A stretch of 64,000 nt of DNA, taken from Strongyloides papillosus (taxonomy: Eukaryota > Nematoda > Chromadorea > Rhabditida > Strongyloididae). Shown piece by piece: positions 24,147 to 37,179 of this stretch. The number at the start of each line of letters is the position of its first letter. Within the stretch, counting starts at the first letter, position 1. The DNA lies in contig SRSI01000073.1 in assembly GCA_005656395.1 (NCBI GenBank), positions 558,001 through 622,000 of the forward strand, read 5' to 3'. The translations under genes were made by a program, and so were the position numbers. A model generated the notes under the pieces. That model was not told the DNA's origin. It saw only the letters and a list, made by a program, of their open reading frames with translations, and made no database searches.

Positions 24147-26348
24147 AAATTTAAAATTATTTTTCCAACTTTTTTAATTTTAATTTAAAAATTAATTGTT
24201 TTTTAACTTTTTTAATTTTTTAAAATTAACTTTTTTCATTGTTTTTACTTAATTACTTAATAATAAATAAAATGAATAAAAAATATAGTAAAGTATTTTT
24301 TAATTGAATTTTTTTAAACTTAAAAAAACGCAGATTATCGTAAATGTAATTGATACTTAAAAAATCAGTTATAATAACTAGTTTAAAAATTCGGTTTAAT
24401 AAAATAAACGTTTTAATTGTGACACGTAATATTGTAAATACTTTATTACTATAAAATCTGTTAGGTAAATAAACAATACTGTTTCAAATAACATATAAGA
24501 TAAACTCCAAAGATATTCGGAGCGAAATTGATACTTAAAAAAATTTATAAGGTGTCCGGAGTGGGTACGAATAAAATATGGATATATCTGCGAATAGTAG
24601 TGTCTATTGCAGAAAGTAACTATGCTGCGGTCTAAAACAAAGTATAAAGCATGTATATAAATAGTAAATTATTGTGATGTTCATATCACGATTTTTTAGT
24701 CAAAAATTTTCAAATCTAATGATAATTAGATGAAATAGTAAAATTTTCTGAAAAAATTTAATTATAATTTCTACTGTATGTTCAAAAATAAATTTTAAAT
24801 ATTTTTTATGTGTCTTTAATAAAATTTTTGTTTATGTTTATTTTAAAAGATTTTGAAATATATAAACTGTCGTATCCTTTAACGAACACCTTTGGGATTC
24901 GTCTAAAACCCAATCGCTCTAAGACCCGATAAAAATTAATTATTAGTTATCTTCTCTGATTATATAAGATAGATATAACTTTTGCTTTTTTTTTGTTAAT
25001 TTTGTGAAATAAAAGGACTTTGTCTAACCTTTAGTTTTATACGGTAATTTTTCAGACATAAACCTTATAATAAATATTAAAACGCTGCATTAGAATATTT
25101 TTATGTTATAGCATTTTTAGGTATTAAAATTTACAAGTAGCTGCGGTTCACAAACGGATCGATCCGCGAATACATATACAGATCATTGTTCGCTCTCAAA
25201 ACCGTATTACTTTAAGATATTTTTTTATTTTGATAGTAGAAAAAAGTTACATGGTTCAAGTTGAGAGTTTAGAAACATGAGGTAAAGTGGCAAGAATTGC
25301 CGAAAAAAAACTCTATAACAAGCAATAATGAGTGGCTTAATGTATAGTCACGATAATTGGTCGGAAAATTTTTATCTTTAACGTCTCGTTTTTATTTTTT
25401 GAAGTTTATTTGCCATATAAAAAAATAATATTTTTGCAATAACGAGAGTGCAAAACATGGCTACACATTTTTTAACGTAGTAAGCTTTGTAAAATTCAAA
25501 TTCTAGTAAAAAATATGCCAACGTGTAGAAAATAGTTTCCTTTTTCAATCCTTATTTTTGCTTTTATTACTTAGTGCTTATGAAGACTATAAATATATCA
25601 GTTACTACTTTTGGAAAGACTATGTATGCTTTTTGACTAATTTTGTTAATCTTAAAGCATCACAATCGCTTTTTTTAGAAACTTTTAAAAGTTCTTTCTT
25701 CTATTTCTCAGATAATTCGATCTTCAGGCTTTCTAGAGCTAAATTAACACATCTTTTAATTATTTCGTTTTCCTAGTTTTCCAACATTTACACAGAAACC
25801 CAAATTCTGGCTTTATTTTTTTTACTTCACTAATCTATTTCGATTACTGATCACTAGAAGTAATAAATTTATTGAATTGACGACTCTATAATAGTATATA
25901 ACAATTAATAAAATATGATAACAACTCTTATAAATTAAAATTAACTTAAAATGACGAATAAGTATTTTGTTTAAGTTTATATAGTAAAATTAGTCTCATC
26001 ATTGTTATAAATATCACCACTATTTTTAAATAATTATTAATTAAAAATGATAAAACATTCAAAATATTTTATTAAAACATTATTACAAAAATATGATTTA
26101 AAAAGTATAAAAAAAAAAGGAAATTTGAATGTTTTCTATTTACTGTTTATTAAAATAATTTATTGTTAAAACTGTTAGACAATAAAAAAACACTTTATTA
26201 TCGATACTAATTTTATTTATAAAAAACATTCTTTACATATTAGTTAAAATTATAATGACAAACACAGTTAGATAAAATTAATCTTCTTGCACCATGTGCA
26301 ACAAAAACAATTTTTCTCTGCTAAGATGTTTTTTCTTATTCAAGATAT

Positions 26349-26773
26349 CTAAAGTTCGACATTGCAAGTCCAGTAATCAAACCAGTTACTTCCAGTATGA
26401 ACTGTACATTTTTCATACAAATAAAAACCATAACTTGGTTTTCTGGAACAATTACGATGATCAACTCGAAGATAAAGTTCACCTTTATAAAAAAAAATAA
26501 TTTTTTTTAATATGTTTACGTACCCCCCGTATAATACCATCCTGAATGTACAGAAAGAGTTCGCGTTGAACCACATTCATCTTCTCTTGAATCGTAAACA
26601 TGTCCTCGATAATAATCTGTTAACGTTAGTTTAACATCTTCATGACGACAAAAACAACCAGTAACTACTTCAACATTAATATGGTATATATACTTCCAGT
26701 AATCTCCAAAACTTCTAGATATTAAAATAATTACAAATAGTGTTAATATAAAAAAAAATTTATTTTTAAACAT
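26349..26773 (-). CDS. Transthyretin-like secreted protein, subfamily A (copy 3)
   Basis: This is a third copy of the gene at 13164-13588, with exons 26773-26524 and 26482-26349 and the same 41-bp intron. The translation is identical to the other copies. If the array is real, the animal carries at least three identical genes for this secreted protein. No coding difference separates the copies, so they have not yet diverged. Confidence 0.72.
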
Positions 26774-27511
26774 TTTATTTTAACATTTTGGATATAAATT
26801 TTCTTTAAATACTAAAAATTAACATGCAAAACATTAAAAAATAAATATTTGATTTTTGATGAATTAAAAACATTAAATATAATGACAAACAAATACACAC
26901 AAAACCTAATGGTGTCGTGCAGTTTATGATAAACCATCATTAACGGTTTGATGAAAAACGACATGTTACATTTTAATGTAAACTGCATAATGACATTTAT
27001 ATTAAAAATTTTAATTTGTGGTTTAGTTAAAAATGAGGTAAATTTTTTTTGCATATAATGTACTATACATTCTTTTACAAAATGTCTTTGATAAAACTAC
27101 ACGATGTTATTTTATATAATTTTGTAATAATTATCAATTTTAATAAAAAAGTCTATTTATAAACATAAATATTACGAATTTTCAAGTTAAACATTTCATT
27201 TGTTTTAGATAGTAATATTACTATAGAAATTTTTTAAACAATTCTACTATTAATTCATAAAAAAATTATTTTTATTTATCAATCGGTGCATTAAAAAATA
27301 TTTTTTATTTTGGAGATAACTTCGTTACATTTTGTGTTTTTAAATCACAACGGGTTGAAAAAAAAATTAATTTATCCATAAGTGTCGCAGAATCATCTAT
27401 AAGAATAAGTGATGTTATTTGCGTAATTGATTCATGTAAACAAAAGACCGGTAAATTGAATCAAAGAAGAGATAAATGTTTCTATGAAACTAAGTAGGTT
27501 TCAAAAGACAA

Positions 27512-29644
27512 GATGGGTCAAAGAAAAAGAAGGGCAAGAAAAACCAGAAAAGAACATCGTTGTCGGTTGATAACAAAAAATTTTGTAAATAAACTTCCTG
27601 AATACCTATAACCATATATAAAAAATTCACTACTGGATTCATCTATATTAACAATAAAAGCTCTTGGACTGGGTGATTCAAAAGAGTTATAACAGAATGG
27701 ACTAGAAAAAATAGATGAATTCAATATTAATGAAGCTGAAAAGAATCTTCAACAACATGATGCACTGAATAATAATAAGAATCCATCTTAATTCAATAAA
27801 AATTAAAATTTTTTATAATGATTAGAATAAACACTATTATAAACATATATTTTAAAGTTTTTATACAATTTATCCGTAAATTTACATTTACAATTTGCTA
27901 AAATATCATGTCTAAATATTTGTTGAAGTTGTTTAAAAAGATTCACGAGAGTAGTATCAACTTTTATCATCAAAGTATCCAATTATGAAAATGCCTATTT
28001 GCAAAATATTTGTCAGAAAATAACTTTCCAAATCTCTTTTGTATAGTAAATGTTAATTCTTTTTAATAACAATATTTTTTATCAATAGCTTAATCTAAAT
28101 GTTCTTCCAAAAGCACCGAGAAATTCGGACAATGAAAATTGGGCGACTGGGAAAGTGGTAGAGGAAGCAAAAAGAAAGGAGATTAAACAAAGAATGTCTA
28201 CAGAGGTACGTAAGAAACTATTCTATCATTAGCAAATGCAGCTCTTCTTAAACAACTTGAGAAAGAAAATTTGGCTCCAGAAAATATTGTAAAATGTATA
28301 TATAAAGAAATATCAACCGATCTTGATGAAACTTTTAACAATAAAATAATATATTCTAAAAATAATCATAGTTTAACAAGAAAAAGTGAGCAAAAGAATA
28401 ATAGAAAAGTAATAAAACATAATGGATAAACATTATATGAAACATTTTGTATCTTAAAATAAGATGCATAACATTTCGCAGATATTTTAAATAGTTATTT
28501 TTAATATATTTTTTTAAAGACAAAATAAGAGTAGATTTGAAGGATTATTTTTTTAAGAACACTAGAATTGAGTTTGCAAAATTTTATTTTATCTACAATC
28601 TCTGAAATGCCAGTCAAAAAATTATCATCTTGAGGAACAAGAAATAAAATAATAAATGAGATGGATTGCGATAATGATAAAAAAAGAAGATGTACTGTCT
28701 CTATAAACATCAACAACTTTTTGAGACGTTAATCTCTTCCGTGAAGGATTAAAAACTTTAGAAACAAAAATAGTTGTGAATTATTTTTCAAAAAATCTCA
28801 CGAATTACTAATACCAGACTTGATATCTAGTTATAAGTATGGGATTTTTAAGACTCTACAAGAATCAAGTCATCATGGAACATCTCTTTTACTTGGTCTT
28901 TTAAATCTTTATGCTGATAAGTATAAAATAACAGTATCAAGACCCAGTTAATTTGTAGCAAATGTTATACTTAACTTAAAGAATTCAAGTCAATTTAATG
29001 AATATGAAATTTGTTTCCTTACTTCAGCACAGGGAGCAGTAATTGAAATATTTAAATCTAAAGAAAATACTAACGGTACCTTGATAGAACATTTAGGTGA
29101 AGCTATTGAAAAGATAAAAAATATTGTTATTAATAAGACTTAATATTTATTTTATGTTGTGAGGACCCTGCTCCCTGTTTATTACTAATAAAAAATTTTA
29201 AATTATTATATGATTTATTTTTTTTAAAACATACTAATAAAAAGCTAATAAAATATTAACGTGAAAAATCACTTGGAATTTCTAACACATTGTGTTTTTT
29301 TAAATGAAAGTATTAATTTAGTTTTAAAATGTATACCGGTTGTTGTTGATTTTCAAAATAATGTTCATTCTTTAATATTTATATATTTTACTAACTTTTC
29401 AGACTAAAATTATGATGTCACCGGAACAGGAAGCTATTATTTCCAAATCGGACCAAAGACAGGCTGAACTAATAAATGAAATTAAAAAAAGATATTTTTA
29501 AAATTAAAAGCTAATCACAGAACTGGTGTTGTAGAAGTATCACATGAAAGTAGCCGTTATAGGATTCTTAGAGATAACTTTTTAAGAGCTACAACGAATC
29601 TTGACGGGATGGCTGACAGGATGAATGAAGCTGAAAAAAAGTAA
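27512..29644 (+). pseudogene. Decayed plus-strand gene of unknown family (copy 2)
   Basis: This is the third copy of the decayed region at 1142-3273, offset 13185 from the second. It shows the same stops and shifts, including the stop after the LYADKYKITVSR-like segment. Confidence 0.4.
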
Positions 29645-29738
29645 AAAATAAGAAAGATAATACTGGATGAATTTATTTATTTTAACCGGTTGTTAAATTA
29701 TTTTAAAAGTTTTTTACTGGTTGTTTTATATTATTTTT

Positions 29739-29742
29739 TATG
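29739..29742. other. Empty target site for the 268-bp LTR
   Basis: A single TATG lies in TTTTTTATGTAATTTT, exactly where the other two tandem copies carry TATG-LTR-TATG. A precise pre-insertion state is the simplest reading. Exact loss through the 4-bp repeat is the less likely alternative. Confidence 0.85.
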
Positions 29743-30140
29743 TAATTTTATGTTGTAATAAATAAAATTTCATTTATTATATTTTGTAAACGATTTTATT
29801 ATTAATATTATTTATAAAGTTTTAATTTATAGTTGAGTAAAAAATAATACGTTTTTTTATAAACCAACATAAAGCATTCTTTTATAAAAATACATCAAAA
29901 AATTTTATATGAAACCGACACATGAATTTTATATAAAACCGACATTTTGAAAAAAGGTATAAACTGCATATTATCAATTCATGCAAAAATGCTTATGTTA
30001 GTTTCATACACTTTTTTTTATATTAAACTGCTCTTTTGTATTTTTATTTATTTTGAGAGAAGGTCTAATAAACTGCTCGTGCAGTCTATATTGTTTTGCA
30101 TATGGGTCGGTCTAACAGACCGTTTTAGTTTTTGTGTGTA

Positions 30141-30360
30141 TTGATGTTATTTTGCTTCAGATTCCTTAAAGAGTCTGCTTACTTACTGTCTCTCTATGGT
30201 GGTGTGGCTATATGAGGTGTAGCGAAGCCTCCTGCTACATGTATCCCAGTGGATATATGCTAGCTGATTCCCACTACCTTAGCCAAGTATATTTATCAAA
30301 TGAAGAGGCATGTTGAAACATGCGTGCTCGATCAGAATTTAACAAATATAAACAAATAAA
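30141..30360. other. Unique flank of the tandem array, GC-richer patch
   Basis: This is the first sequence outside the array. It is distinctly less AT-rich than its surroundings (GGTGTAGCGAAGCCTCCTGC and neighbours) but has no ORF of note. The next 150 bp (to about 30480) contain TTTTATTTATGG and a GAAGCTTGGAGTGCTATTC stretch that loosely recalls the minus-oriented Gypsy LTR. It could be an old LTR or SINE-like fragment; I cannot define its ends. Confidence 0.35.
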
Positions 30361-30769
30361 TTATAATAACCTTTTATTTATGGTAAAATAATAACGAACA
30401 ATATGTATAAATGGTTTTATTCTTGTCCGAAGCTTGGAGTGCTATTCAGCATCTCTGATCTTAATTCCTTTAAACTTATCCAAACTGATTTTCTTGAAAT
30501 GTTCTCTTTTTAAATACTGCTTTTCCTTCTCTAATTAAACTTCTTCTTAGTTTAATAAGAGGATGTTCTATTTTTCTCCCAGATGTTTTGTTTAGTATAT
30601 GTACAGATTTATATATTATATAAAATAATACTTAAATCTGCACATAACACTTATTTTTATTATTCGTTCTTTTCTTTGTAAAATAATATATATTTATATA
30701 TAAATAACATATATTATTATTTTTCTTTTATTTCTAATGCTGGGCATTACGGATTTTAAAAAAACACTA

Positions 30770-31900
30770 ATATTATTAAAATCAAATTTATATTATATTA
30801 ATAAGATTTTTATAATTTTGTCCAATTTTGACTTGTAATAAAAAGAACAAACAATCAATTGTAAGGTATGATAAAGCTTTTAACCGATTCAAGTACAACA
30901 ACATATAATCATAAAAAGCGGTAAAGTATAATCTTACAATGATTAATTGAGTGTATAAGATACTGAATCTCAACGAAAAAATATTGACTAGATAATATAA
31001 AAAATTATAAATAAGGTCAATTTTGTAAAATGACTTATATTTTCAAGTAGTTCATTTAAGATCTACATTTCACTTCTCTTTTTGCAAGATCAAAGATTGA
31101 TCTTCGAGACAACCAATGTACGATTCAGAGAACCGCTACACTTATTCTGAATTTAAGGCATTCTAACTTCGTTGACTTCATTATACACATTATCAAATTT
31201 CACACAAAAATAATTTTAGAATTTTTTTCAACAATAATTACTATTCAGACAATATGATTTATCATTATTCCTAGTAAACTTTGTTATAAAAAATTAAATC
31301 TAATAACAATTCATTTTTCATTATATCTTTTACTAGTTTTTTCAAAATAAAAAACATCTTCAAAATTGTTCTATATAATAAACAAAAATACAATATGGCC
31401 TGCGTAAGACTTTTCAGATATTCCCATACATAACATTAATCATTTTTAAAATACAAATGTAGTATTATGACTTGTTTGTAGTCAAAATGAGTGGCTATTA
31501 TTGTTTTACAGATTTCGTTAAAAAATAAAGAATTAGAGGAAAGTTTTAGATCTTCAAATTTGAGGTTCATTTTTTAAAATCAAATTAATGTTATTTTTTT
31601 ATTTAAAGAGAAATTTTTATGACTGTTGCTGATAACGAATAAACAACTTTTTTTATATCAGAAAGAAAATATTTATCTTAAAACGAATTATTTTGATGAA
31701 AGTCAAAATAATGAAAAATATTTGATGATATTAATTTAGTTCACAATATTAACTATCATTTAAAGAAGAGAACTCTTGTAAAAGAAAAATTATGTACTAA
31801 TATGGTAATTTTAGGGGTTAGAAAGTATATAAAAGTTAAGGAGTTTGAAATCTAATTATAAAAAAATAATAATACTAGAAATAAGTAAGCGTAATTGATG
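30770..31900 (-). repeat. Diverged copy of the subfamily C upstream module, gene absent
   Basis: Segments such as TTCAAGTACAACAACATATAATCATAAAAA and ATTATTAAAATCAAATTT match, in the same order and direction, the stretch at 33950-34750. In reverse they also resemble the region upstream of the gene at 36740. No start codon or coding exon remains next to it. I read it as the leftover 5' flank of a lost minus-strand paralogue. Confidence 0.5.
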
Positions 31901-32039
31901 TAATTATATTGTTTTTATTGTAATTTAGGTGCACTTATTGTTTAGTACGCGTTCTTCTATCTACCCTAAAGGTTGTTTAAAATAAACTTTATACTAAAAT
32001 CGTAAAATTCTATCTTATCTATTTCTAAAATATCATTAA

Positions 32040-33560
32040 TATACACTCAAAATTAAAAATTGTCGTTTTGACAAAAATTGTGAAATCATGAGTACTATAG
32101 AAAACTTTCGCCATTTTAACTACCAATTAATTTATTGTTAATTGTGCCAACATTATGTGTATGAAATATGTATCAATTATTAAAGAAATGCCATACATTT
32201 TTTGTAAAATTTATGATTTTTTTTTAAAATGTACGTACAGTCAAAACGATAAACATACCTTCTTTTAAAAAATTGCTATATATTTTAATAAAAAATGTAT
32301 AGACATAGTTTAAAGAAAGTACTAAATATTTTTAAAAATTTAATAGCATTTTTATTAAAAATGTACATACAGTCGAAACGACCTACATACTTTTTTTATT
32401 ACTTGTTATATATTTTTGCATAAAATGTATAGACATTTCTAATCGACATTTACTACACATTTTTTAAATTGTAAGGTTGTTTTTAAATATGAGATTATGC
32501 ATAGCCAATGCAAAATATATACTTTCTTCTGTAAACTGATATACATATATTTTATAAAAATGTATATTAATTTTTTTAAAACTACAAGTGATAAAGTAAA
32601 ACCCTTTGATTTTTGAAAATGACTTAATAAAGATTCAAAGTGGAAGAAAAATATTATAAGTGAGCCTTAACTACTGTAAAAATTTTGAGGAAGATGAAAT
32701 TAATTAAATATGGAAGTCATAAGCGATAATTACACATCAAGAGTAATAAAATATAGATATTTTTAATTTGGACTTGAAGTATCTTTTTAAAAACATTTTT
32801 TTAATTTAAATACAATACTTAAATAAAATTGTAAAGTGAATGTTATTAAAAATACTTGTAATTAATAAAACCACAAAAATAAATACTTGTTGTTTTAAAA
32901 AATTACTTTTTAATTAGTTTCAATTTTTAAAAGTCACTCACATTCTTGAATTTTGTTAATTTGCAAACACTTATGTTGAAAAAAAGATTAAACTAATTTA
33001 AAAAAAGCAATAGAAATTGAAAAGAATAAAACATGACTTAAAGACAATATAAATTGTAAAAACATAATTATTACATGTTAAATTTATTGTTTCAGTGTTT
33101 ATAATTTATGATCTTCCGTAAATTTTATGAAAAATACAAAGAAATCGACCACTTCTGTTGAAACATTGAATTTTTTACATTATATTTTTTGTGTCAGTCG
33201 TTTTAACTTGTATAAAATTGTTTTTTAGTATAGTTAATTTAATGAAAAAAAGTCTAATTTTTAAGACTGATCATACATTTATGTTAAATTAACCATTCAC
33301 TTTAAAAAATGTATGGTAAGTTATAAATAATATATGTACATGTCTATAAAAAATGTATAGGTAATGTCGTTTTGACAAAGCATGCACATTTTTAAAGAAA
33401 TGTATATACATCTCTATAAAAAAACATAGCAAATTATTATGACAAGTATGTAAGTCGTTTCGACATCATATACAGTCAAAACAACTTACATATCTGTTTT
33501 AAAAAATATACAATACATTTTCTGAAAAACTCACAAACATTAATAAATAAAGGTATATGA
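32040..33560. repeat. Degenerate fold-back-like region with repeated GTCGTTTTGAC motifs
   Basis: The motif GTCGTTTTGAC or its complement GTCAAAACGAC, with one or two changes, occurs at about 32063, 32238, 32372, 33200, 33367, 33457 and 33475. It is embedded in AAAATGTATAGACAT-like words. Forms on the left and right halves tend to be in opposite orientation, which suggests an old inverted-repeat element. The TACAGTCRAAACGA / GTCGTTTCGAC pair is the clearest. There is no ORF. Confidence 0.45.
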
Positions 33561-35870
33561 ATTTATGAAAAGGGGAACCTCATTATTTTTTTTGGTGATT
33601 TGACTTTTATGATATTTGTTTTACTAATTTTTTTTAAATTGAGTACACTTAGAATATTGAAGATCAGTAACATTAATTAATAATGTAAATGAATATGTTA
33701 CTTTTTAACACTACATCAGAGGGTACTATTGCACATGTAAAAACGACAGTTTTCATTTGTAAGTGTATTATTATTGTTAAAAGATTCATTTAGAATATTT
33801 TACTTTAATATTTTCGAAGTGGAATTTCCTTAAATACTGAAAACTACCATGCAAAATTGTTAGAAAATAAATATTTAAATCATGAAATATAAAAAATGAG
33901 CAAATATAATTACAAATAATATTGATATTATTTTACTGCATATGAAAAAAATACCAATATTATTGAAATCAGATTTCTATCAAATAAATAAAATTTATAT
34001 AGTTCTGTCTAATATTGAATTGTACTAAAAAACAAACAATCGGATCAAAATATTGTAAAGTTTTGGTTAATTCAAATGTAGCAACATATAATCGTAAAAA
34101 ACATTATAATATAAACTTACAAGTTTTAATTTAATATGTGTTCAGAATACTAACGCTCGACATTAAAAGGTAGCATAATAAAAAAAATTTACAAGTGAGA
34201 TGAAGTTAGTGAAATGTTTTATACTTTTGATTAGTTTATTCGAGATCTAATCTCACTTTTTTTTTAAGATCAGAGATTATATTTTAAAGAAATCAGTGTA
34301 CAGTTTGTAGAATCTTTATATTGGATTTGAGACACTCTAAAACTTTTTTAACTCTACTAAACACATTCTTAAATTCTATACCAAATAATTTCAAAAATTT
34401 TCTTGACGATAATTACTATTGAAATAATTTATTTTATCATATTTTTTCCAAGTAAATTTAAATGTTAAAAAATTAAAAGAAAAAGAATTTATGGTTCTAT
34501 CTCTTCACTAGTCTTATAAAAAAAATATTCAAAATAGTTTCAAATAATAGACAAAAGTACAAAGTGATTCACTTAGAGCTCTTTAAATATTCACATGTAT
34601 AAATCTACCTATTTTCAGTATACATATATGGCACATAACTATTTTGTATCCAAGATACATACCATTATTGTTTTACTATCTTTATAAAGATATTTAGATA
34701 TAAAGAATAGTTTTAGATCTTCAAATTTTAGGTACATTTTTAACTTCAAACTAATGTAACTTTTTTGAAAAAAAGTTTTTTAGTTATCGTTGTTGATTAT
34801 GAAAGAACGACTTATTTTCAATCTATTTCTAAAATATTATTAACATAGAATTTCAAATACTATGGTGAATTATTTAATGTAAAAATTAATCATAAATGTT
34901 GTTAAATTTTTGATATTTCTTAACAATAATATTTTGATAAAATAATTTTTAAAAATACGTTAGCATTTTTTTGATAAAATAAATATTCGTCATATGCATC
35001 TAATATCATTTATTACAATTAAATTTGATAAACAATAAGATTGATAAAATATTGACTATTTTTACAGTATTTATAACAAATAAAGAAAGTACACAATTTT
35101 ATTTAATATTTTAATATTGATAAAATTAATTTAATAAAAGCATTTACAATAATTTCTTATGTTTGTCTATTAACTGTTTGTGTTTAAAATATAGAGGGTA
35201 TGAAAATAAAACTAAATAATCAGTACTTTTAAAATGAAATTTAAAAATGTTTTTAAGAGTAGCAATAATGAAAAAAATTATACATTGTAGTAAACAATGT
35301 AGAAATATTGAGAAATTATTTTTTTTAAAAGTTTCAGTAATAAAAGATATTACTTTTTTTGGAAAATACATAAACAAGCAAGTAATAATTTGTTAATTAA
35401 TAGGTAAATATTTAAAATATTGATATTCAGCGTTATATATATTTAAAACCTTTTGTCATAATTTACTTTGTCACCGAAGATATAAAAATAGTGGTATTTG
35501 GAAAATTATAACTTTCCTAAGAATCAATTGTAATATATTATTAAAACTGTTAGATAAAGCTATATTCACTCCACCAGAATATTGATACAAATTTTCTAAA
35601 AATTACCACATAAAAATGTTATTGTTAAATAACTTCAAAATTTTTGAAAATTTCACAATTGTTATTTTATATAAAAAATTTAATCTAGCTATTATATTTC
35701 CATATCTATTGTATTTTAGAATTGTTTAAAAAAGTAGCTGCTTTATCATCATCTGTAACAATCAATAAAATATCTATAAATACATAAAAAGTATACTTCT
35801 TTAAAGTCCAAATTGTATATTCATTTTTAAGAATCATAATTTAGCACACAATTCAGATTTTTCTAAAAAC
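33561..35870. other. Second upstream-module remnant and AT-rich spacer
   Basis: Position 33789 is a minus-strand ATG preceded by a complete subfamily C style promoter (box 33830-33836, plus CAGTAAAATAATATCAATATT shared exactly with 36610-36640). After a few codons the reading frame loses similarity, so this is a promoter with no gene. About 33950-34750 is the rest of the module. The spacer 34760-35870 has no gene that I can support. Confidence 0.5.
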
Positions 35871-36739
35871 TTGTAAAACAATAAAGGTATGTATCTTGGG
35901 TACAAAATATTTATAATGCTACATTTGTGTTTTGAAAATTAGCAGATTTAGACATGCAAATCTCTAGAGAGCTCTGAGCGAGTCATCTTTTATTTTTGCT
36001 CATAATTATGAAACCATTTTGAATATCTTTTTTTTAAAAAGACTAGTAAAGGAGTAGAACTACAAATTCTTTTTAATTTAAATTTTTAACAATCAAATTT
36101 ACTAGGAAAGAAAATGATAACATAAATTCATTGAATAGTAATTATCTTTAAGTCAATTTTTCGAAATCAATTGCATAGAATTTAAGAATGTGTATGGAAG
36201 AGTTAAAGTTTTATAGTGTTTTAAATTCAGGATGAACATAAAAATTTTACAAGCCGTACTAGTTTCTTCAAAAACTAAACTTTGGTTTTAAGAAAAGAAA
36301 AATATATTTCTTAAATTGACTACCTAAAAACACCAAACAATTTACTGACTTGATCTTATTTCAAATTTTATTTTTTTATCTAAGCTACCTTTTAATGTCG
36401 AATGTTAGTACTCTACATACTTAATTAATGCTTGCAAGCTTTAATTTTATTATATTTGTGTTAGATGTTGCTGAATTTGAGTCAAATAATAGCTTCACTA
36501 TACTTTGTAATAGATTGTTTTTACATTTTGTACGAGTCAAAACTGGGCAAAATCATATATATATTATTTATTTAATAGAAGTCTAATTTTTTTAAAAATT
36601 TATATTTTTTTTAATGTACAGTAAAATAATATCAATATTTATTGTGCTTTGATTTTTCATATATTTTCAATAATTTTGTAAACAATTTCAAGTATTTAAG
36701 AGAATTAATTTTAAAAATGCTAAAATAAAATATTTCTAA
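35871..36739 (+). repeat. Upstream module of subfamily C gene (inverted relative to 33.8-34.75 kb)
   Basis: CTACCTTTTAATGTCGA (about 36384), GTTAGATGTTGCTGAATTTGA and CAGTAAAATAATATCAATATT are found in reverse at 33.8-34.3 kb, and in the same orientation upstream of the gene at 57184 (about 56.80-57.18 kb). The two arms at 33.8-34.75 and 35.87-36.74 kb therefore form a large imperfect inverted repeat around a 1.1-kb spacer. Confidence 0.6.
36693..36699 (+). promoter_or_regulatory. TATTTAA box of subfamily C transthyretin-like gene
   Basis: The context is CAATTTCAAGTATTTAAGAGAATTAATTTT, ending 41 bp before the ATG at 36740. The paralogue at 57184 has TTTCAAGTACTTAAGGGAATTTTATTTT (box 57136-57142). 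The box and its flanks are better conserved than the surrounding AT sequence. Confidence 0.6.
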
Positions 36740-37179
36740 ATGAAATCTTTTAAATCATTAATAGTTTTTATATTTATTATTTCAATATTTATAAATATTA
36801 TTTCGATATCTGGAACTGCTAAAAGTAGAGTAAAATCGGAGCCAAACAATACTTATCTCACTGGAACTTTTCTCTGTGAACCTTGTCACAAAAATGACAT
36901 ATTAATAGAACTGCATGAGATAGGGTATCAAGTTAGAGCTTACTGGAGAGATTGTGAAAAATACTTTTTCTGGATTTATATATATTCACCATCAACACGT
37001 CCAGACAGTAAGTAAAAATATACGAAGAATTACTTATTTATTTAAAAGGATTTCAAGCTAGTTTTACTCAGTACTGTAACGGGACAGCAAGAAAATCAAA
37101 GTGGAATGTACCAGCAAAATATGTAGAAAATATTGGATTGGACAAATTTTATACTTTTGGAATAATTAAACTTAACTAA
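36740..37179 (+). CDS. Transthyretin-like secreted protein, subfamily C (two exons)
   Basis: Exon 1 is 36740-37007 (268 nt), the intron 37008-37048 (41 bp, GTAAGT...AAAAG) and exon 2 37049-37179 (131 nt). The phase-1 split gives 132 residues. A signal peptide (MKSFKSLIVFIFIISIFINI) is followed by L-T-G-T-F-L-C-E-P-C, a WRDC strand, and in exon 2 a Y-C-N-G then N-V-P-A-K-Y-V motif. The latter resembles the cysteine and I/V-P-x-x-Y of TTR-like proteins. Exon length and intron phase equal those of subfamily B. The paralogue at 57184-57653 shares the promoter, signal peptide, C-x-P-C and YCNG/HCNG motifs. The role beyond secretion is unknown. Confidence 0.7.

Larger units (their letters stand above)
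17227..30140. repeat. Last tandem unit, copy 2, lacking the 268-bp LTR
   Basis: This copy matches copy 1 up to about 29742, apart from one homopolymer base. It then skips the 268-bp LTR and one target duplication, and continues to 30140. The last 400 bp differ from the other copies by one A to G (TTTTGTAAACG), one extra T in a T run near 30010-30018, and one T to G (CTCGTGCAG near 30079). After TGTGTA at 30140 the sequence becomes unrelated, which marks the array edge. Clustering of all substitutions in the last 400 bp is odd if the array is simply young. Confidence 0.93.

Noticed and set aside
35144..35377. 77-codon minus-strand ORF in AT-rich spacer
   Set aside because: It is Phe/Ile/Lys-rich by composition only, with no splice partner and no related copy in the neighbouring duplicated modules.
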